Shown here one piece after another: positions 9,666-22,596 of a stretch of 64,000 bases of DNA. A program made the position numbers and the translations under genes. The notes under the pieces are model-generated. The model ran no database searches, was not told the DNA's origin, and worked only from the letters and a program-made list of their open reading frames with translations. Positions within the stretch are counted from its first letter, which is position 1, and every line of letters starts with the position of its first letter. The DNA comes from Mermis nigrescens (Eukaryota > Nematoda > Enoplea > Mermithida > Mermithidae), in NCBI GenBank assembly GCA_036768485.1, contig JAVLUZ010000768.1:1-64000 (forward strand), read 5' to 3'.

Positions 9666-11720
9666 TTCAAAATATCCAAATCTGGGTTTTTTCCATCCCT
9701 GACTACCACCTAAATAAACCTAAGCTTATTCCTCGTAAAAATGAAGTAGTTTGACTAGGAAAGGTGACTTCCAGAAAAAAATTCAGAAAAAATAATTTTT
9801 GAACTCCTGTGAGCACGTGCACATGCGCCATCATATACCTGTTAATTCAATGTCTACCAGTTCAAATTTCAACTATAATAGCTCTTTTTATAGATAAATG
9901 GACCGCGAATCTCGTTAAATAAAGTATGTGTAAGCGATATATATAAGAATTTGCATCAAAAATGGAAAAAAAAACAAAAAAAATTGAAAAAATTCAGCAT
10001 TGGACTTAAAAGCGGTTTTTCGTCTGCTACATTGAACCGTGATGCTTAAAAATCTTATATTTGCACCAGTTATAACTTGCACATCTAACAAAAAAAATTT
10101 AACGATTTCTGCTAAATAGAAAGAAAAATATGTCGATTTCTTTGAACCATTTATTTTCCTATATTTCCGCAAAAGTAGTGCTAGAGATAACACTTACAAG
10201 GATCGCTGCAATCTTAGAGGACAGGCTCCGCGCCAATTGCAGCATTTTTATCAACAATTCGGTCGAGAACTTCACTATGATTGAAAATCCTTGTCTTCTG
10301 CACGGCTTTGCTTAGCTTTTGTGATGCAAAAATACATTTTAGAGAGCTGAAATTTCAAAATTTTCTGGCGCTTCGCGCCGTTTGATAAATTATAGTTTTT
10401 ATTGTCAAAAGCGACTCCAAAATTGGCTAAAATGCTTTACTGAAGGAAGGAAATTCATGTTCCAACAGAAATAATGTATACTGATCGTGATATTTCTAGT
10501 AGAGCGCGAAATTTTCATACAAAAAGTGCATCAAACACCGCTATTTCATGTGCACATAGGATTTTCTACTTAAAAAACACTGATTTTTTTAACACAGGTG
10601 CTCTATTTTTAACGTTTTTAGACTCCCAAAAAACGTGGAAAATGGGTGGAAAAAATGGAAAGAAATTTTGGGTCTGGTCTATGTCAACCAAATTGCTGGG
10701 AAAAAACGGTGCTTGTGTTCCTGACAACGCTTTTATCAGAAAATAAAAGCGAAAATTTTCTCAGAGATCTTACAAAATACTTAGATATTACTTAGACCGT
10801 TTCCAAAATGAACAAAACAAGTCATTACCGAGAGCCACGTGCGGCATATTGTGCTTGAAGTAAACATTCCGACGATATCCGGTACTCAGCGACTTAGTCC
10901 GGCCGGTAAAACTCAACAGCGGATCAAAAATATTACATATGTTATAAACGTCAATACCTCAATTTCCTAACTGATTGATCATATAATTCGAAGAAGACTT
11001 TCAAAGAAAGTGTCAAACATATCTTTAATAGATGATTCCGGAACCTGCCAAACGACTTGCATTTTGCATTTTTGAAAAAATAGGCTTAAAGCCTTTTCTG
11101 AAGCATCGCCTGATAATAAAAGAAAAGCAGTTTTCTTGACTACATGCTGGTCGACAGATATCAGCGCACAACTTGCACGCTAGGCTCATAGTTAGCTGCT
11201 ATTCACAGAAAAATAAGTAGAAACTGGCAGCAGAAGCCAACTCTCTGCACTTTAGGAAGAATCAAATACAATCAATATTATCAGTTTCATCTTATTCAAT
11301 TACTGTAATTAAATCGCTGCCTAAGTAGCTTGCGTCTCTAAATTTTTTAAGTTCATCAAAAAAATTTTTAGGTTGATTCTACAAATCCACGAACCACGCC
11401 CAAACCTTTTCAAGTGAATAAAAAAGTTAATCACTTACATAAGAATTTCAATCACCTCGACAATGCCCCGAAATGAACATATAAATGTTTATGTCGATCC
11501 TATATGCAGGCGATATTTTTAAGTTGATACGACAACTTTTTTTACAGTGCTGTCTGTTTGCCTCAAAGCTGTTCTTAACATCATTTTACGCACAACGTAT
11601 GTTCATGCTTACGTGCCTCGAATTTATCCATTAAAAAGAGAGATGAAGGTCAATCATCTTATATCTAGCAACGAAAAATTATCCAATGGGACAAATATAC
11701 TTGGAATAGTGGATCAATAA
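9666..11720. other. Gene-free stretch with one hairpin-module copy
   Basis: No supported gene. At 10367-10379 the perfect hairpin GGCGCTTCGCGCC follows CAAAATTTTCT, matching modules at 18.2, 60.4, 61.3 and 63.9 kb. The open frame at 10474-10746 has no recognisable domain and lies in the same repeat-like context. Confidence 0.5.
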
Positions 11721-11724
11721 AGAC

Positions 11725-12200
11725 AAAAATGAGGTGACTTTTTTCTAGTCTCCTATGTATTATGTCTTCAATAATCCGCTATTCCATGTAAATTTGTCCT
11801 GCTTGTTCCATCGGAGCATTTTTACTTGCAATACCCTACTTTAAAAAAGAATGATTTGAGTGTAACACTTGTACAACACAGAAAAGAGGATTCATAATTC
11901 ACACCAATGTCTACATTGGAAACAGTAGGTACTCCTTTTTTAACCAATAATTATGTTATTGATAAAAGATTTATGAAAGTCACCTTCTACAATGTTTTAA
12001 AATTTAGATTAGTTTTTTCCGAACTTTGAACTTTGCAAATTTATTCAGTCACAAGAAATACTTAGATTCGTAATCCAGATTTTACGGATAACGATTTGTC
12101 ACGACGTTTACACTATACAATGGATAATTTTGAGGTTCTGAACTTTCCTTAACGAACTAGAAGGATTCAGAATATGAGACATATCTAATTAGGAAGAACA
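11725..12200. repeat. R4 repeat copy 2 plus GTGTAAA-type tail
   Basis: Aligns by eye with 21675-22150: GAGGTGACTTTT, CTTGTTCCATCGGAGC, then TTAGATTCGTAATC and TTTACGGATAACG. No coding signal. Confidence 0.55.
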
Positions 12201-14340
12201 TCAAATTTTCTAGCTATTTCCTGCAAAAATTTTCGAAATATGTCAGAAACTCACAGAATAATAGCTGTAAACATCAAAAGCTACAGTATGAAAGCCTTCC
12301 TGGCAGCCATATTGAAAAACTGGAATTCTTCAGTAAATCAGACAAATAGGATACCATTCAAACAAGCTTCTTTTGGGCTTTCCAAAATTTGCTTAAACAT
12401 TTAAAAATATGAAGAATAGCGCGAGTAAAATACATACCATTATAGGGGCAGCCATATAAAAAAACAATTAAATTGAAATTGCTGGACGGACTATTCAGAA
12501 ACACGAAAAACAAAAAAAGGTGAAATTCAGAGCACAAAAATACCTAACTATTTTGCTATTTTCCAAAATATAAAAGTCAACCTGTATACTGTAGTGACCA
12601 AGCAAAGTTTGAGCACTTTTTCGAGCGTGGCATACTGTAGACATGAGCTAGCTGTACTTTTTTTCAAAATAGTTTTATTTAAGAATTGTCTATCTAAAAC
12701 ACTTTATTTCATGAAAATCCGTTCAGTAGTTCTTGAGTCCATCTCAAAAAACCTCAATTTACTTAAATGAGTTATTCGATGGTGAGCAGGTTAATCAGCT
12801 TTGACCGACTGTCACACTATAGGCATGTTATAACATGAAACATGGACAAATTTTTGAGCAAGATTAATGAATTTTGATCATTTATTGTACTTATCATATT
12901 AACAAATATCGGCGGATCAAAAGTTATACGCATAAATGTACTAAACTTCTCAAATTGTGTGAAAACGACGTATTCTTACGACTTACAATTTCCTGGAACT
13001 GAAGTTACGCTAAAGTGTAATTCTGACGTAATTTTGACGCTTCGGATAGCATTCTACAAAATTACATAATCCTCTACAACGTTCTAAAAGCAAAAATATC
13101 AATTGTAAACTGCTTCACACCTTCATTGTGTTCGAGCTATGCAGTAACCAGGCACCTGGGGGGACAATCGCACATACCATTTTTTGTTTTTTTGTTTTGC
13201 TTTTCACATTGTTCTCATTGTAACATGAATGATTTTGAATTAAAAAACATAAAATTCGAGAAAACTGGAGGGAACTGATCTGTTAAACATATATCATCAA
13301 AAAGAGCATAAAATTTTAGGTATGTCTATGTGTAAAAATTTGAACTGCATGAGATCAGTCAAAGATCAGAGATCAAAAAGCGCAAAAATTGCATATTTTC
13401 CAATATGGCGGCCTACATGGCAGCAATATTGATTTTTCTTAAAACTTGTGTACGCCATGCAAATGAATATTCAGTGCAAAGCGCTTTGTAAGCACATTCC
13501 AAAATGCTCTCAACCACGAAATAATATAACGTATGTCAAGAGATATAATTTAAAACGTCATTTTTCCAATATGGCTGCTTCCATGTTAAAAATTTGTATT
13601 GAGCAAATCTTAAGAACGATAAACTTCTGTTTAAAAAAATTATTGTACAACAACGCTTGTTCGAAGAGGCAACTATTTTGCTACTGTCGGGCATTCTACC
13701 TACAATGTGTGCATAATAATAGCAGTAGCAATTTTTCGTCATTTTCATGCTACAAAAGTATAATATTCTGACATTTTTAAATTTTTTTTACAAAATAGTT
13801 GCGCCCTAAGTTTTTCTATCAAAAAAACTTCAGTTTCTTAAAAATACTTAAATGGATCTTGAGATTTGCTCAAAAAACCTAAAAGGTATGAACCACTTTT
13901 TTCGGGTGTCAACAATCACATACACCTTTATTATGCACTGCAAGCGGATTACTGTATTCTCAGTGCTCAATTTGCATGTATTTGAAAACTCTTTAAAAAC
14001 TGATTCGAAAATGCATTTAATCATTACATATGACTTCCTGGGTCAAGCACAGTAGACCATAAAGAGCAAATTTTACACGTTGTGGTGAAAATGATGTGTT
14101 TTCAAAACAATGCATAATATAAACGATTATATTGACTTTCGACATAATTTTGCTTGCTAAAATAACTGTCCTTTATTTCTCCAACCTGCAACCAAAGCCA
14201 AAGGGCAAAAATAGAGCAATAAAAGCGGAACGGAAAAACATAACAAAAAAATACGCAAATTTAACATGTAAATAAGACTCGTTAACTTTAAGAATCATAC
14301 ACGCATGTTATGCACACACGCAAGTACGTTTGACACATGC
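12201..14340. other. Gene-free stretch with recurring CAATATGGC words
   Basis: No gene is supported. TTTTCCAATATGGCGGC, TTTTCCAATATGGCTGC and the reverse word GGCAGCCATAT recur at 13398, 13562, 12301 and 12447, suggesting old repeat copies. Confidence 0.4.
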
Positions 14341-14342
14341 TT

Positions 14343-14343
<1 letters not shown>

Positions 14344-14438
<95 letters not shown>

Positions 14439-14452
14439 CACACACATACACA
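14344..14452. repeat. (AC)n microsatellite
   Basis: About 50 AC dinucleotides with a few AT or AA interruptions. Confidence 0.97.
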
Positions 14453-14779
14453 GATTCATAGTGTCAAAATTACATTAATACGCTCTTTCTGATCAATTTA
14501 AAGAACTTATAAAGAAAGTCTTCGATTTTCTCCCAGTTTCAGCCCTATCTTTCCCAAAAAAATCTTCCCATTTTCTTATTTGGGAGTCTATGCCTTTATA
14601 TTTTTTCTGTGGATCTTCCGAACGCAAACCTGGTCATGTTTTGATAGTTAATTGCATTTAGATTTTTTGTCATGTTAGCCATGTCAGTCTTTTCTTTTTG
14701 TAGGAGCTAATTCAAAAGTGTGCCTATCAAATGCTCATGTGCAATCACCTGTTGTGCTTTTCTTCACTTAATCGCTTAA

Positions 14780-15216
14780 CCCTCCCACGGCCAACATAAA
14801 AAAATCGTCTCTAGTCAACACAGTGAACCTTGTTCACCGGGCAACCTACAGTATTAAGGTGACATGCATTGACGTAATACAATGCCAGAACATAGCCCAC
14901 TCTTGTTCATTGATGAACAGGATTTTAAAGAATTTTCAATGAAACAGGAATCCACCCTGTGAGATCTACAGTAAATGTCAAAAGCCCTTAATCGATATGT
15001 AACCTACTTTTTAACATTGCAATTTTTAAATTTGTATCAAGAAATACTAAAAATTGACACACGAAGTACGTTTTTTACTGCGGCTTTTTTGCAAAGAAAT
15101 GTGTAGGGGACAATAACTGATAGAAAAATTTTACCTCATGAATCGCGCTTTTGCTTCCAAAATGGACTTAAAAAGCATGCCTGATGAACGGAGTTCACAG
15201 TGTTGGCCTTAGAAGG
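14780..15216. mobile_element. piggyBac-like MITE candidate
   Basis: The left end begins CCCTCCCACGGCCAACA directly after TTAA. The right end, reversed, begins CCTTCTAAGGCCAACA and is followed by TTTT where TTAA would be expected. Subterminal ACACAGTGAAC words are also inverted between the ends. Length is 437 bp with no frame. Family assignment rests on the TTAA site and CCC start and is tentative. Confidence 0.5.
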
Positions 15217-15984
15217 TTTTACGGCGCAAATGATTTATGAGTGCACAAAGGAAGTATTGCGTGGAGCAGTAATTTAGGGAATTTAGGGATAGAACGCTCC
15301 TAGACTTCGACGAGGTGCCGGATAGTTATTCAGCAAATTGTTATTCAGTCTTTGTTCCTTACCTAAGAAATTACCGAACAAACTAGCGTCGTTATCCTTA
15401 GTTAAAAAAGATATCGTTTTCGTTAACAATATGTTTCCTGGAAAAATAACGTTTCATTCACGAAAAAGACGACCCCAAAAATATCGCTAACGATATTAAC
15501 ATCGTTTTTTAAACAATCTTCAGCATTTTTCCTTTTCATGCTTTACTGTAGGAAAGGAATCTATTGCTACATATTATCGGGTTGGGACTTTTTAATGTAG
15601 ATTTTCACTTTCCTCATGCCCTTCCAAAACCAAACAATTAACACTTCTATATTCAAGGCCATTTGACTCAAAATCAATAAACTTCACACCTTCTGGGTAC
15701 AAGCCAGAAACAACAAAATCATTTTCTGCATGCAAAAATCATTTGACGCCGTTTCAATGCGGGGCTTACACTCTCACACATCGCCATCGCCATTATATTA
15801 TGCCTAGGTACACCAGTAACGGATGGACCATTCACTCGGTCCTAGTACCTCATTCACCAGGCCTCGTTGTGGTTCTGGCTTTAGCATCCCATTTCAACAA
15901 CCGCTTTTTTATCGACTAATCGCGCCCCAGTTGAAAATTACTCTGAATAATGAGTTTTTCTTGCGCCAAGGTCTGGTGCCGAGC
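15217..15984. other. Gene-free stretch
   Basis: No recognised exon, RNA or repeat. Confidence 0.35.
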
Positions 15985-16195
15985 ATAGGTGGCAGCACCG
16001 AAATTCTGAGGGGTGGGGGTGTAAGATTTTTCAAAGGTCAAAAATTGGTCTTAAAAATGGTGGTATGACGAAAAAACACCATTTTTCAACGTTTCTTATC
16101 GAGCACTATCCATTGGCATCAAAAAATTGCGAAAATAACAAAAAATATTTTCAAAAATAGAATTCTGGAGGGGGTGTTTTGGTTTCTGGTGAGGT
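15985..16195 (+). mobile_element. hAT-like MITE, family M1, right end missing
   Basis: Starts CATAGGTGGCAGCACCG and follows the family core (TTTCAAAGGTCAAAAATTGG, GAGCACTATCCATTGGCATC, TTTTGGTTTCTGG). The CCACGCCCA end is absent. Confidence 0.7.
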
Positions 16196-16443
16196 GTACT
16201 CGATCTTCTGTTCATTCAAATTATAGGCCCGTCAAGAAGCGATTGAAAAGTCAAAGGCAGTCGGCTATGTTTTAGTTAGAATTTCCGTACAAAAAGTGGA
16301 GGCTGGGTTTGGGTTAAAAGGAGGGTGAGTTTTCTTGAACAACAGTCAAAACAATATCTAACGTTCTTCTAATAATGTCTTGAGCGCTAGTAGTCAGAAG
16401 ATCTTGCGAGTCTTAAAAATCGACGGTAGTTTAGTCATTTCAG

Positions 16444-16641
16444 CTAGTTTCCGATTTGGAGATTTTGTGTTATGAGACAGGGGACCCGCGAGCAACGTTT
16501 AGAAATCAGTTTGGAACAAATGAGTCAGCACAATTACAAACAATTAAACTACCTATTAATTTCAATGACGGGCGGTACCAGTATAGTGTAGCAACTGATG
16601 ATCCTTTCCGTTGGGCCTTCAGTGCAGAAATTTGGGTCTAA
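16444..16641 (+). CDS. Terminal exon of an unrecognised protein
   Basis: An open frame of 65 residues begins straight after the acceptor TAGTCATTTCAG in phase 0 and ends at TAA. The peptide begins LVSDLEILCYETGDPRATF, has alternating hydrophobic and polar residues, and ends WAFSAEIWV, which looks like the last strands of a beta-sandwich domain. Codon use is balanced and the sequence is not low complexity, unlike neighbouring frames. An internal TTG or ATG start is unlikely because the open frame extends to the splice site. I do not recognise the family and found no upstream exon, which may lie further 5' or be lost. It could be a fragment of a pseudogene. Confidence 0.5.
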   Translation, partial: LVSDLEILCYETGDPRATFRNQFGTNESAQLQTIKLPINFNDGRYQYSVATDDPFRWAFSAEIWV

Positions 16642-17460
16642 TTAGTTATAAAACAATTACAATTATCAAAACTGATGGGTGTAGTGAGGTCTAAGCTAAT
16701 ATTAATTTACTATAAGAGTCGAACGTAGAGAATTTAGCTAACAAGGAATAATCGTTGAGCGAATACTTAAATGAGTAAAAAACATGGTGCGATGAGTAGT
16801 CAATAGTCGGTGAGAGATTTGAGCTAAGGAGTGAAGAAAGTAAGCCAGGTATCTTTTAGCATGGAGTTTTTTATTATTTTTTGCATTAACAAAGGAGTAT
16901 GGGAGTTTTCATTTAATGGTCCAGTCCGATAAGCGCCGAGAGCTTTTCTCGCTCTACTTCTAGCTTCCAACTATCCGACCGAATTATTACTTAACATACT
17001 TTTACAGTTACTAAGTTACTAAGTGCATTACATAACTTTTGAAGTGCTACAGAAATTGAGCTTGTGCGGCTAAGTGAAAGGCGGGATAGTTTCACGTGAA
17101 CAATATTACTTTTTGGAAGGAAGATTAATTACGTAAATTAATAATTAATTATTAATTAATTAATTACTTTACGTTAATCTTGTTAGCTTAGTTGGATTAT
17201 CGGCGGCAAGCGTCTTAGTAGGGCGAAAAGGACGCTAAAACTAGGCGCCGATTATCTATCTGATTCAAAAGAAGTCAATTTTCACTGAGAGCATAAAGAT
17301 ATGTTATAGTGAAATTATAAACTTTTTACATAGTTTGCTATTAAAATTAACATCGTGTGCGCTGTCATGTATGTATCTGTCGCTGTAATAGCGTATGCGT
17401 TGATGATATTTTTGAGTTTTGCAACGTATAAGTCTGGGTTGATTGGATACGGGTACCTAA
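16642..17460. other. Gene-free stretch with an AT palindrome
   Basis: At about 17124-17180 an AT-rich palindrome is bordered by ATTACGTAAA on the left and CTTTACGTTAAT on the right. A short hydrophobic frame at 17369 has no convincing partner exon. Confidence 0.4.
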
Positions 17461-17690
17461 CACACTTGGGTGAAGGGGTGGGGGTATGCACTACCCTCTC
17501 CCGAGAAACTAACATACTCCCAGAAATCAATTTTTGATTTTTTTGTTTTTTTTCGCAATTGTTTGATGCCAATGGATAGTGCTCGATGAGAAACGTTGAA
17601 AAATGGTGGTTTTTCGCCATACCACCATTTTTACAGCCATTTTTCGACGTTTGAAAAATCTTGAACCCCCAGGAATTTGGTGCTGCCCAA
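17461..17690 (-). mobile_element. hAT-like MITE, family M1, diverged
   Basis: Starts CACACTTGGGTGAAGGGG and ends near GGTGCTGCCCA. The core words CCAATGGATAGTGCTCGATG and GAGAAACGTTGAAAAATGG are clear. No target duplication was identified. Confidence 0.65.
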
Positions 17691-17965
17691 ATCTTCCTTC
17701 CCCATCTTTTCTTCTTCGCCTAGTTTTTTGCCGATGTGCAGCATTAAGCCGAAAATACCCAAGTAGGGGCACATTGACTGTGCTTTTCTAAGTTTTTCGC
17801 GTTCGCCTAGTTTTTGTCATGTTCAGCATTATCCTGAAAATACCATAGTAGCACATTGAATATATTTTCTAAATTTTTCACGTCTTTGTTTGCATTTCCT
17901 TCTGTTTGTTGTCCGTTTTGTTACGATTGAGAGGCAGTCTAGCCGCCTTGACTGGTGCCGCTAGG

Positions 17966-18548
17966 CAGTGGCGGATCTAGGATTTTCCTAAGGGGGGGGT
18001 CGGTATCCCAACTTTTCCAAAAACAGTCAAAAATAGGTCCGAAAATTTGCTCTTAACGCGCGAAATAGCGTTTTTTTCGGTGTTTTACATTGTATATTTT
18101 TACATAAAATCACTTTTGACACAATATTTTTTCGAAAAACTTAAGAATTTTACACAATTTTGTGCGGAAAATCATTAAATTTCCTTGACTTGTACAGAAA
18201 GCTGGCGCGTAGCGCCGGAAAATTTGTGAAATTAAGGTGGATAGACTTCTAGAAGCATGATTTACTGCATGATTTCCTGTTTTTATAGCATTTGATGCGA
18301 AACATCGAAATTTTCGATTGAAAATAGAAGAAAACTACGCAAAAATAGAACAGAAAATGGCTACCAGGTCGCTAAGAAAGTTAAGAAATGTCATTAATAG
18401 ATATCATCCGGCACGTAGCGCCGGAAAATTTTCGAAATATGGTCACTGACGGCCAAAAATCATTGCAAATTGCATATCCATTCTTTATCTCGCCAAGTAT
18501 TTTTGGCCAATGGGGGAGCCGCCCCCCGCCCCCTTAAATCCGTGCCCG
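17966..18548. mobile_element. hAT-like MITE, family M2
   Basis: Begins CAGTGGCGGATCTAGG and ends AAATCCGTGCCCG, an imperfect inverted repeat. The flanks are a perfect 8-bp duplication CCGCTAGG (17958-17965 and 18549-18556). It contains two hairpin modules in reverse orientation, GGCGCGTAGCGCC (18204) and GGCACGTAGCGCC (18410). No open frame is present. Confidence 0.85.
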
Positions 18549-18556
18549 CCGCTAGG

Positions 18557-20090
18557 TTGCGGTGACAGTCAGAGGATTGAAGGCACGAAACTGTAGCAAC
18601 CTAGTTCCTCTCTGATGAATTCGATTGTTTATAGAATTTTTCAAGTTTTTTTGTGTATTTTTCCTGTATTTACTCCTGCTTACTTCTTCTCGTTTCACTT
18701 AGACTTTTGCGCCTGGGAAAACCGGTAATTTCTCATATTATAATTTTATGTACTGTTTTATGTACATGTGTACTATTTCTCGCTTTTTTCATTTCTTTTA
18801 TACTAACAACATGTCTCGTTTATTTACCGTTTATTTATATATTTATTTATTTATTATTTATTTATTTGTTTCTTCTATTATCTTTTTTTAATTTTTAATC
18901 ATATTGACAAGTTTCAATTGATTCATTACATTATTAACAAGATGTATAGTACAGAAAACAGAAAATGCGGAAAAACGAGCAAATTTGGCCATTCTTTACA
19001 AGTACAATAAAATTTTGTGTCCTTGTGAAGAAAGACAAGCAAGGCAGAGATTAGACAGACAGGCTGGTACGCAATCAGTTTCGCACATTTACTATTAGGT
19101 AAGCATGCGCAGTATCATTTAATGAACAAATAATGCATTAAATCACCGAAGCGCTGGATTATTAAAGCTGATTCAAGCTTCTAAACTCATGGATCTATAC
19201 AACAATAAATAATAATACGGAAAATTTTGACGTTTTTTGCCTTTTCGAACTCCATTTTCTGAACACAATTATTGCACCAGAAAAATCAATAAAATTTCTG
19301 GAGATTTTTCAAAGGGGCATATGGCCCATCTATGTCACCACCTGGCTATGCCCTTGGAAAACCGCTTAAAGATGGAGAGGCCATGCATTTTAAAAGTTAA
19401 TTATATCGCGATCAAAACGTGTTATACGAGCACTAACTTGTAACTTGCGTAGTAGGAATGCACTTGCAAATCAGACGTATTTGCCCGAATTTCGAATTGA
19501 TTGTCGAAAATAATATCTTGCGAAACCCTTGAATAATGAATGAGATACCTGTGCTACCCAACTCGGCAACAAGTCCGACTCGATGGTTCGAGTTTAGTTT
19601 TTGATCATGCCGTCCAATCGATATGGGAAGATTTCCGCATCAAAAAAGTTTCGACGTAAAATCGGACCGTCTCATCTGTACAAACCACGCTAATGATGAC
19701 GACAATAGATTATAATGCGAAAAGGAATTTTTTAGAGGCAAATGTAATATTTCATTGCTTGCTCTGCACATCGTTGATTCAAAAAATTTTTGCATGTTGA
19801 AGAGCATTCCGCTCGATTTACCGCACTAAATGCAAAATTCGATAAACTGGGATTAACTAATTCTTCAAAACCTTCCTACGAGTATGATACGTGATGCTCT
19901 AGAAATCAAGAGCGAAAAAATTTGTCTTATTCCGATTAAATGATCACGGATCAGCCAGCTATGTAGCTGCTGTACACGATTTTGTTGCTTAACAAGCGAA
20001 GCCAGCCCTCTGATGGTTTATTTGCTAATAAAAATAGAAATAAATGTAGGCATTGGTGGCGGAGTGCACATGAATAAAAAAGAAATAAAT
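18557..20090. other. Gene-free stretch, T-rich in part
   Basis: Positions 18650-18900 are T-rich with TTTAT runs that give a spurious hydrophobic frame. The rest holds no recognised feature, although its last part may be a decayed 5' portion of the LINE that follows. Confidence 0.35.
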
Positions 20091-20985
20091 GCAGTAAACA
20101 TATCATCACTCGATAAGGTTTCTAATTGCGAGGTTATAATTCTAGATTTCAAAAGTATGACAAATTATTTAAGCTCTGTTTCGGCATGATCACCGAATAT
20201 AGATAAAATGATGCGATTGATATGCTGCTTTAATTACTTAAAGTGTTCTTCTTTCATATCTAGTTGTTTTTACTCGATGACTTTAATCTCCAAAATATTA
20301 CATGTTTTGTAAGTGATTTCCTTCTGATAAATAAAATCGAATATTGTGTTAACACAATAAGTAGGTAAGTTAGGTTTTAAACAGCTTATAACAGAGCCTA
20401 CTTCAGATAGGATCGTACTCGATTTAATTTTTGCTCTGCCAGTGAGAATTATTTTTTTAATATAAATGTTTAAATACCACTTACTGATTCATGTGATCAT
20501 AATCAGATCGATTTTTGTCTAATGGAACAGGGAACAGGAAATTCAGCTTGGAAATTATCTATCCGTGAAATTATAGCGATTTTCCCTCATTTCTTGACAG
20601 TATTTCCTGGGAACAAGCATTTTTTGACTGTATTACATATGCTGATTTCTTCAATAGGTTTTTGACTATAATCAACTTCAATATAAAATATTTTATTCCC
20701 TTACACAAAATAATCGGTGATAAGACGTTCTAAAGACGGTCATACGGCGAAAATATAAAATACATAAAACTATCGAAAACGGGCTCAGTTATCGTGCTGT
20801 TTCTCATAAGTGTATTGTTGCTATTCTTGAAAATAAAGCTTTATGAAGAAAATTAAATGAGAGTGGAAATTTAGAATAATTTTATTCCTGACGTAAGAAG
20901 AAAATCATAAAAATTGACTCAGTCCCGCTTCTAAAAGATCGTGATACTATTTTTCAATTTGATTCTCATGCAAAAGCTGAATTAC
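20090..20985 (+). pseudogene. Decayed non-LTR retrotransposon: endonuclease and linker
   Basis: Peptide islands in shifting plus-strand frames match the C-terminal half of an apurinic-type LINE endonuclease. They are LLDDFNLQNIT (about 20271, for the usual GDFN), GFKQLITEPTSDRIVLDLIF (about 20373) and SCDHNQIDF (about 20490). About 450 bases later comes DTIFQFDSHAKAELLHKH (about 20943), typical of the linker before the reverse transcriptase. Stops and frameshifts separate the islands, so it is dead. The order resembles CR1/Jockey-type elements. An R3 repeat interrupts it at its 3' side. Confidence 0.75.
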
Positions 20986-21205
20986 TTCATAAACATCCGG
21001 GCCAAAATGACTTCAGAAACTGGTGTAAGCACTAAAATAACATTAAAACTTCGTTATCACACAGTTTCTCGTAAGTTTAAAGCTCTTTTAAAGAAATTTT
21101 TAAATATTTCAATTTTTATCCATTTTTGTCTTCATTTTGACTTATTTTTTCAAGAAAATTTCCCATTTTTCCATTTTGAGCGCTCTGACTAGACCTTCCG
21201 TGTGC
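20986..21205. repeat. R3 copy 3, reversed, inside the LINE
   Basis: Reverse complement of the R3 motif order (GGGCCAAAATGAC, AAAATAACATTAAAAC, TTATCACACAGTTT, AAATTTCCCATTTTTCCATT). It follows the LINE linker directly. Confidence 0.65.
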
Positions 21206-22448
21206 ATGTCTGAATGCAACACCGTCGAAAAAATGTATAACATGCATAGCTTATTCATTGAAATGAAGCGATCGCTGATTGAAAACGACATAACTTACAT
21301 TATTGTCCAATAAGGTTCTGGAAACAAAGTTAATTTTCAGTGTAAGCTTTACACAAACATTGGGCGTAATGAAAACATGACAAGCATTGCTATAGTGCTG
21401 CGATTTACAACATTGCAGCTTTTCTCACAATTCATTTATTTATCAAGCCTTTGACATTGGGCAAATATTCATTATATGTTGAATGAGAGATTTGATATTA
21501 ACAAGAAAATAAATCGCTTATTAACACACATCAAAGCTTCCTAATGATCTCTTTTTTAGAGCCCGTGAACAAAACTCTATGAAGACGTTTTTTCAGAGGC
21601 CGCAGAATATACTTCGATTTTCGCGTTTTTTTAGCAGAAGTCTAATCTTTAGCAGATGTTTACAAGTTTTACATGCATTTAGGTGACTTTTCCCCAGTTC
21701 CCTCCTTTTATGTCTTTAAATATGCCTAATTCCTAGTAATTTCGTCCTTTTTGTTCCATCAGGCATTTTTCTTCGCTAGTACCTTTCTTTTAAATCAGTA
21801 TGATTTGAGTATCAGTCAGCAAACACGTGCAGCAATATGCCAAAATGACAGCAGCTCAATAACGATGAAACCAAGATTGTCCTGAACATCAGCATTATCT
21901 GTTTTCAAAGATGACAACCTTACCTTATTTAATCAAGTCAAATGTTTTCAGAATTAAATTGATGGAACAAATGGCTGAAAGCCTGAAAGAAATCTTACAG
22001 TCAGATTTGTAATCCTGATTTTGATTAAAAAAAAGATTTTGCAAAGCTCTGAAACTAAGGTTGATTTTCACTGTAAACTTTACACAAATACTTAGTGTAA
22101 AGAAAAATGCAGTCAGATTCGTAATCTGATCTTACGGGTAACATTTTGAAACAAAGGTTCTGCAACGCTGTGAAACTAAAGTTAATTTTCAGTGTACGCT
22201 TTAAGCAAGTACTGTATGAAAAGGAAACAAAGAGTCAGATTTGTAATCTGACGTTATAGAGAACATTTTGAAAAAATCTATATTTTGCAATGCTCTGGAA
22301 CTAAAATAAAATTTTTCAGAGGAGTTGGCGGGTAAAGACTACCGAAAAACATGTTATTTGTACTCAGAAGTTTGAACTATACACCTCTAATACCAACTCG
22401 GTATTGCGTTTAAAAAACGCGTTCGAATGCGACAACCACACTTGAGCA
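21206..22448. repeat. GTGTAAA / R4 repeat block with palindromic tandem copies
   Basis: R4 copy 3 lies at about 21570-21960. From about 21990 to 22330, a unit of roughly 110-130 bases repeats with the palindrome CAGATTTGTAATCTGA or a variant at about 22003, 22110 and 22235, each followed by AACATTTTG. GTGTAAA words occur throughout. No coding signal. Confidence 0.6.
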
Positions 22449-22596
22449 TAGGTGGTGTGGGGGTTGTACCCCCAGAAGTTAAATTACCCATCACAGATTA
22501 CTGTAGACTCCCAGAAATCAATTTTAGTAACATTTTAGGTCATTAACCCTATCCTGCCTCCCCTTCCCCGAGAATTTTGGTGTAGCCCGTGCATGC
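22449..22596. mobile_element. hAT-like MITE, family M1, short internal-deletion form
   Basis: Starts CATAGGTGGTGTGGGGG and ends near GTAGCCCGTGCATG. It shares ATTACTGTAGAC and TAGTAACA words with the short copy at 28664, so the two belong to one deletion subfamily. Confidence 0.6.

Noticed and set aside
17355..17537. Possible signal-peptide exon starting at 17369 (MYVSVAVIAYALMIFLSF)
   Set aside because: The following GTATAAGT is a weak donor, no partner exon was found downstream, and the rest of the frame enters a MITE.
18653..18898. Long hydrophobic plus-strand frame
   Set aside because: T-rich low-complexity DNA gives Leu, Phe and Ile by composition.
20941..21192. 83-codon plus-strand frame conserved with minus-strand frames at 3744 and 6912
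   Set aside because: The likeness comes from the shared R3 repeat read in matching orientation. Its first part is the LINE linker.
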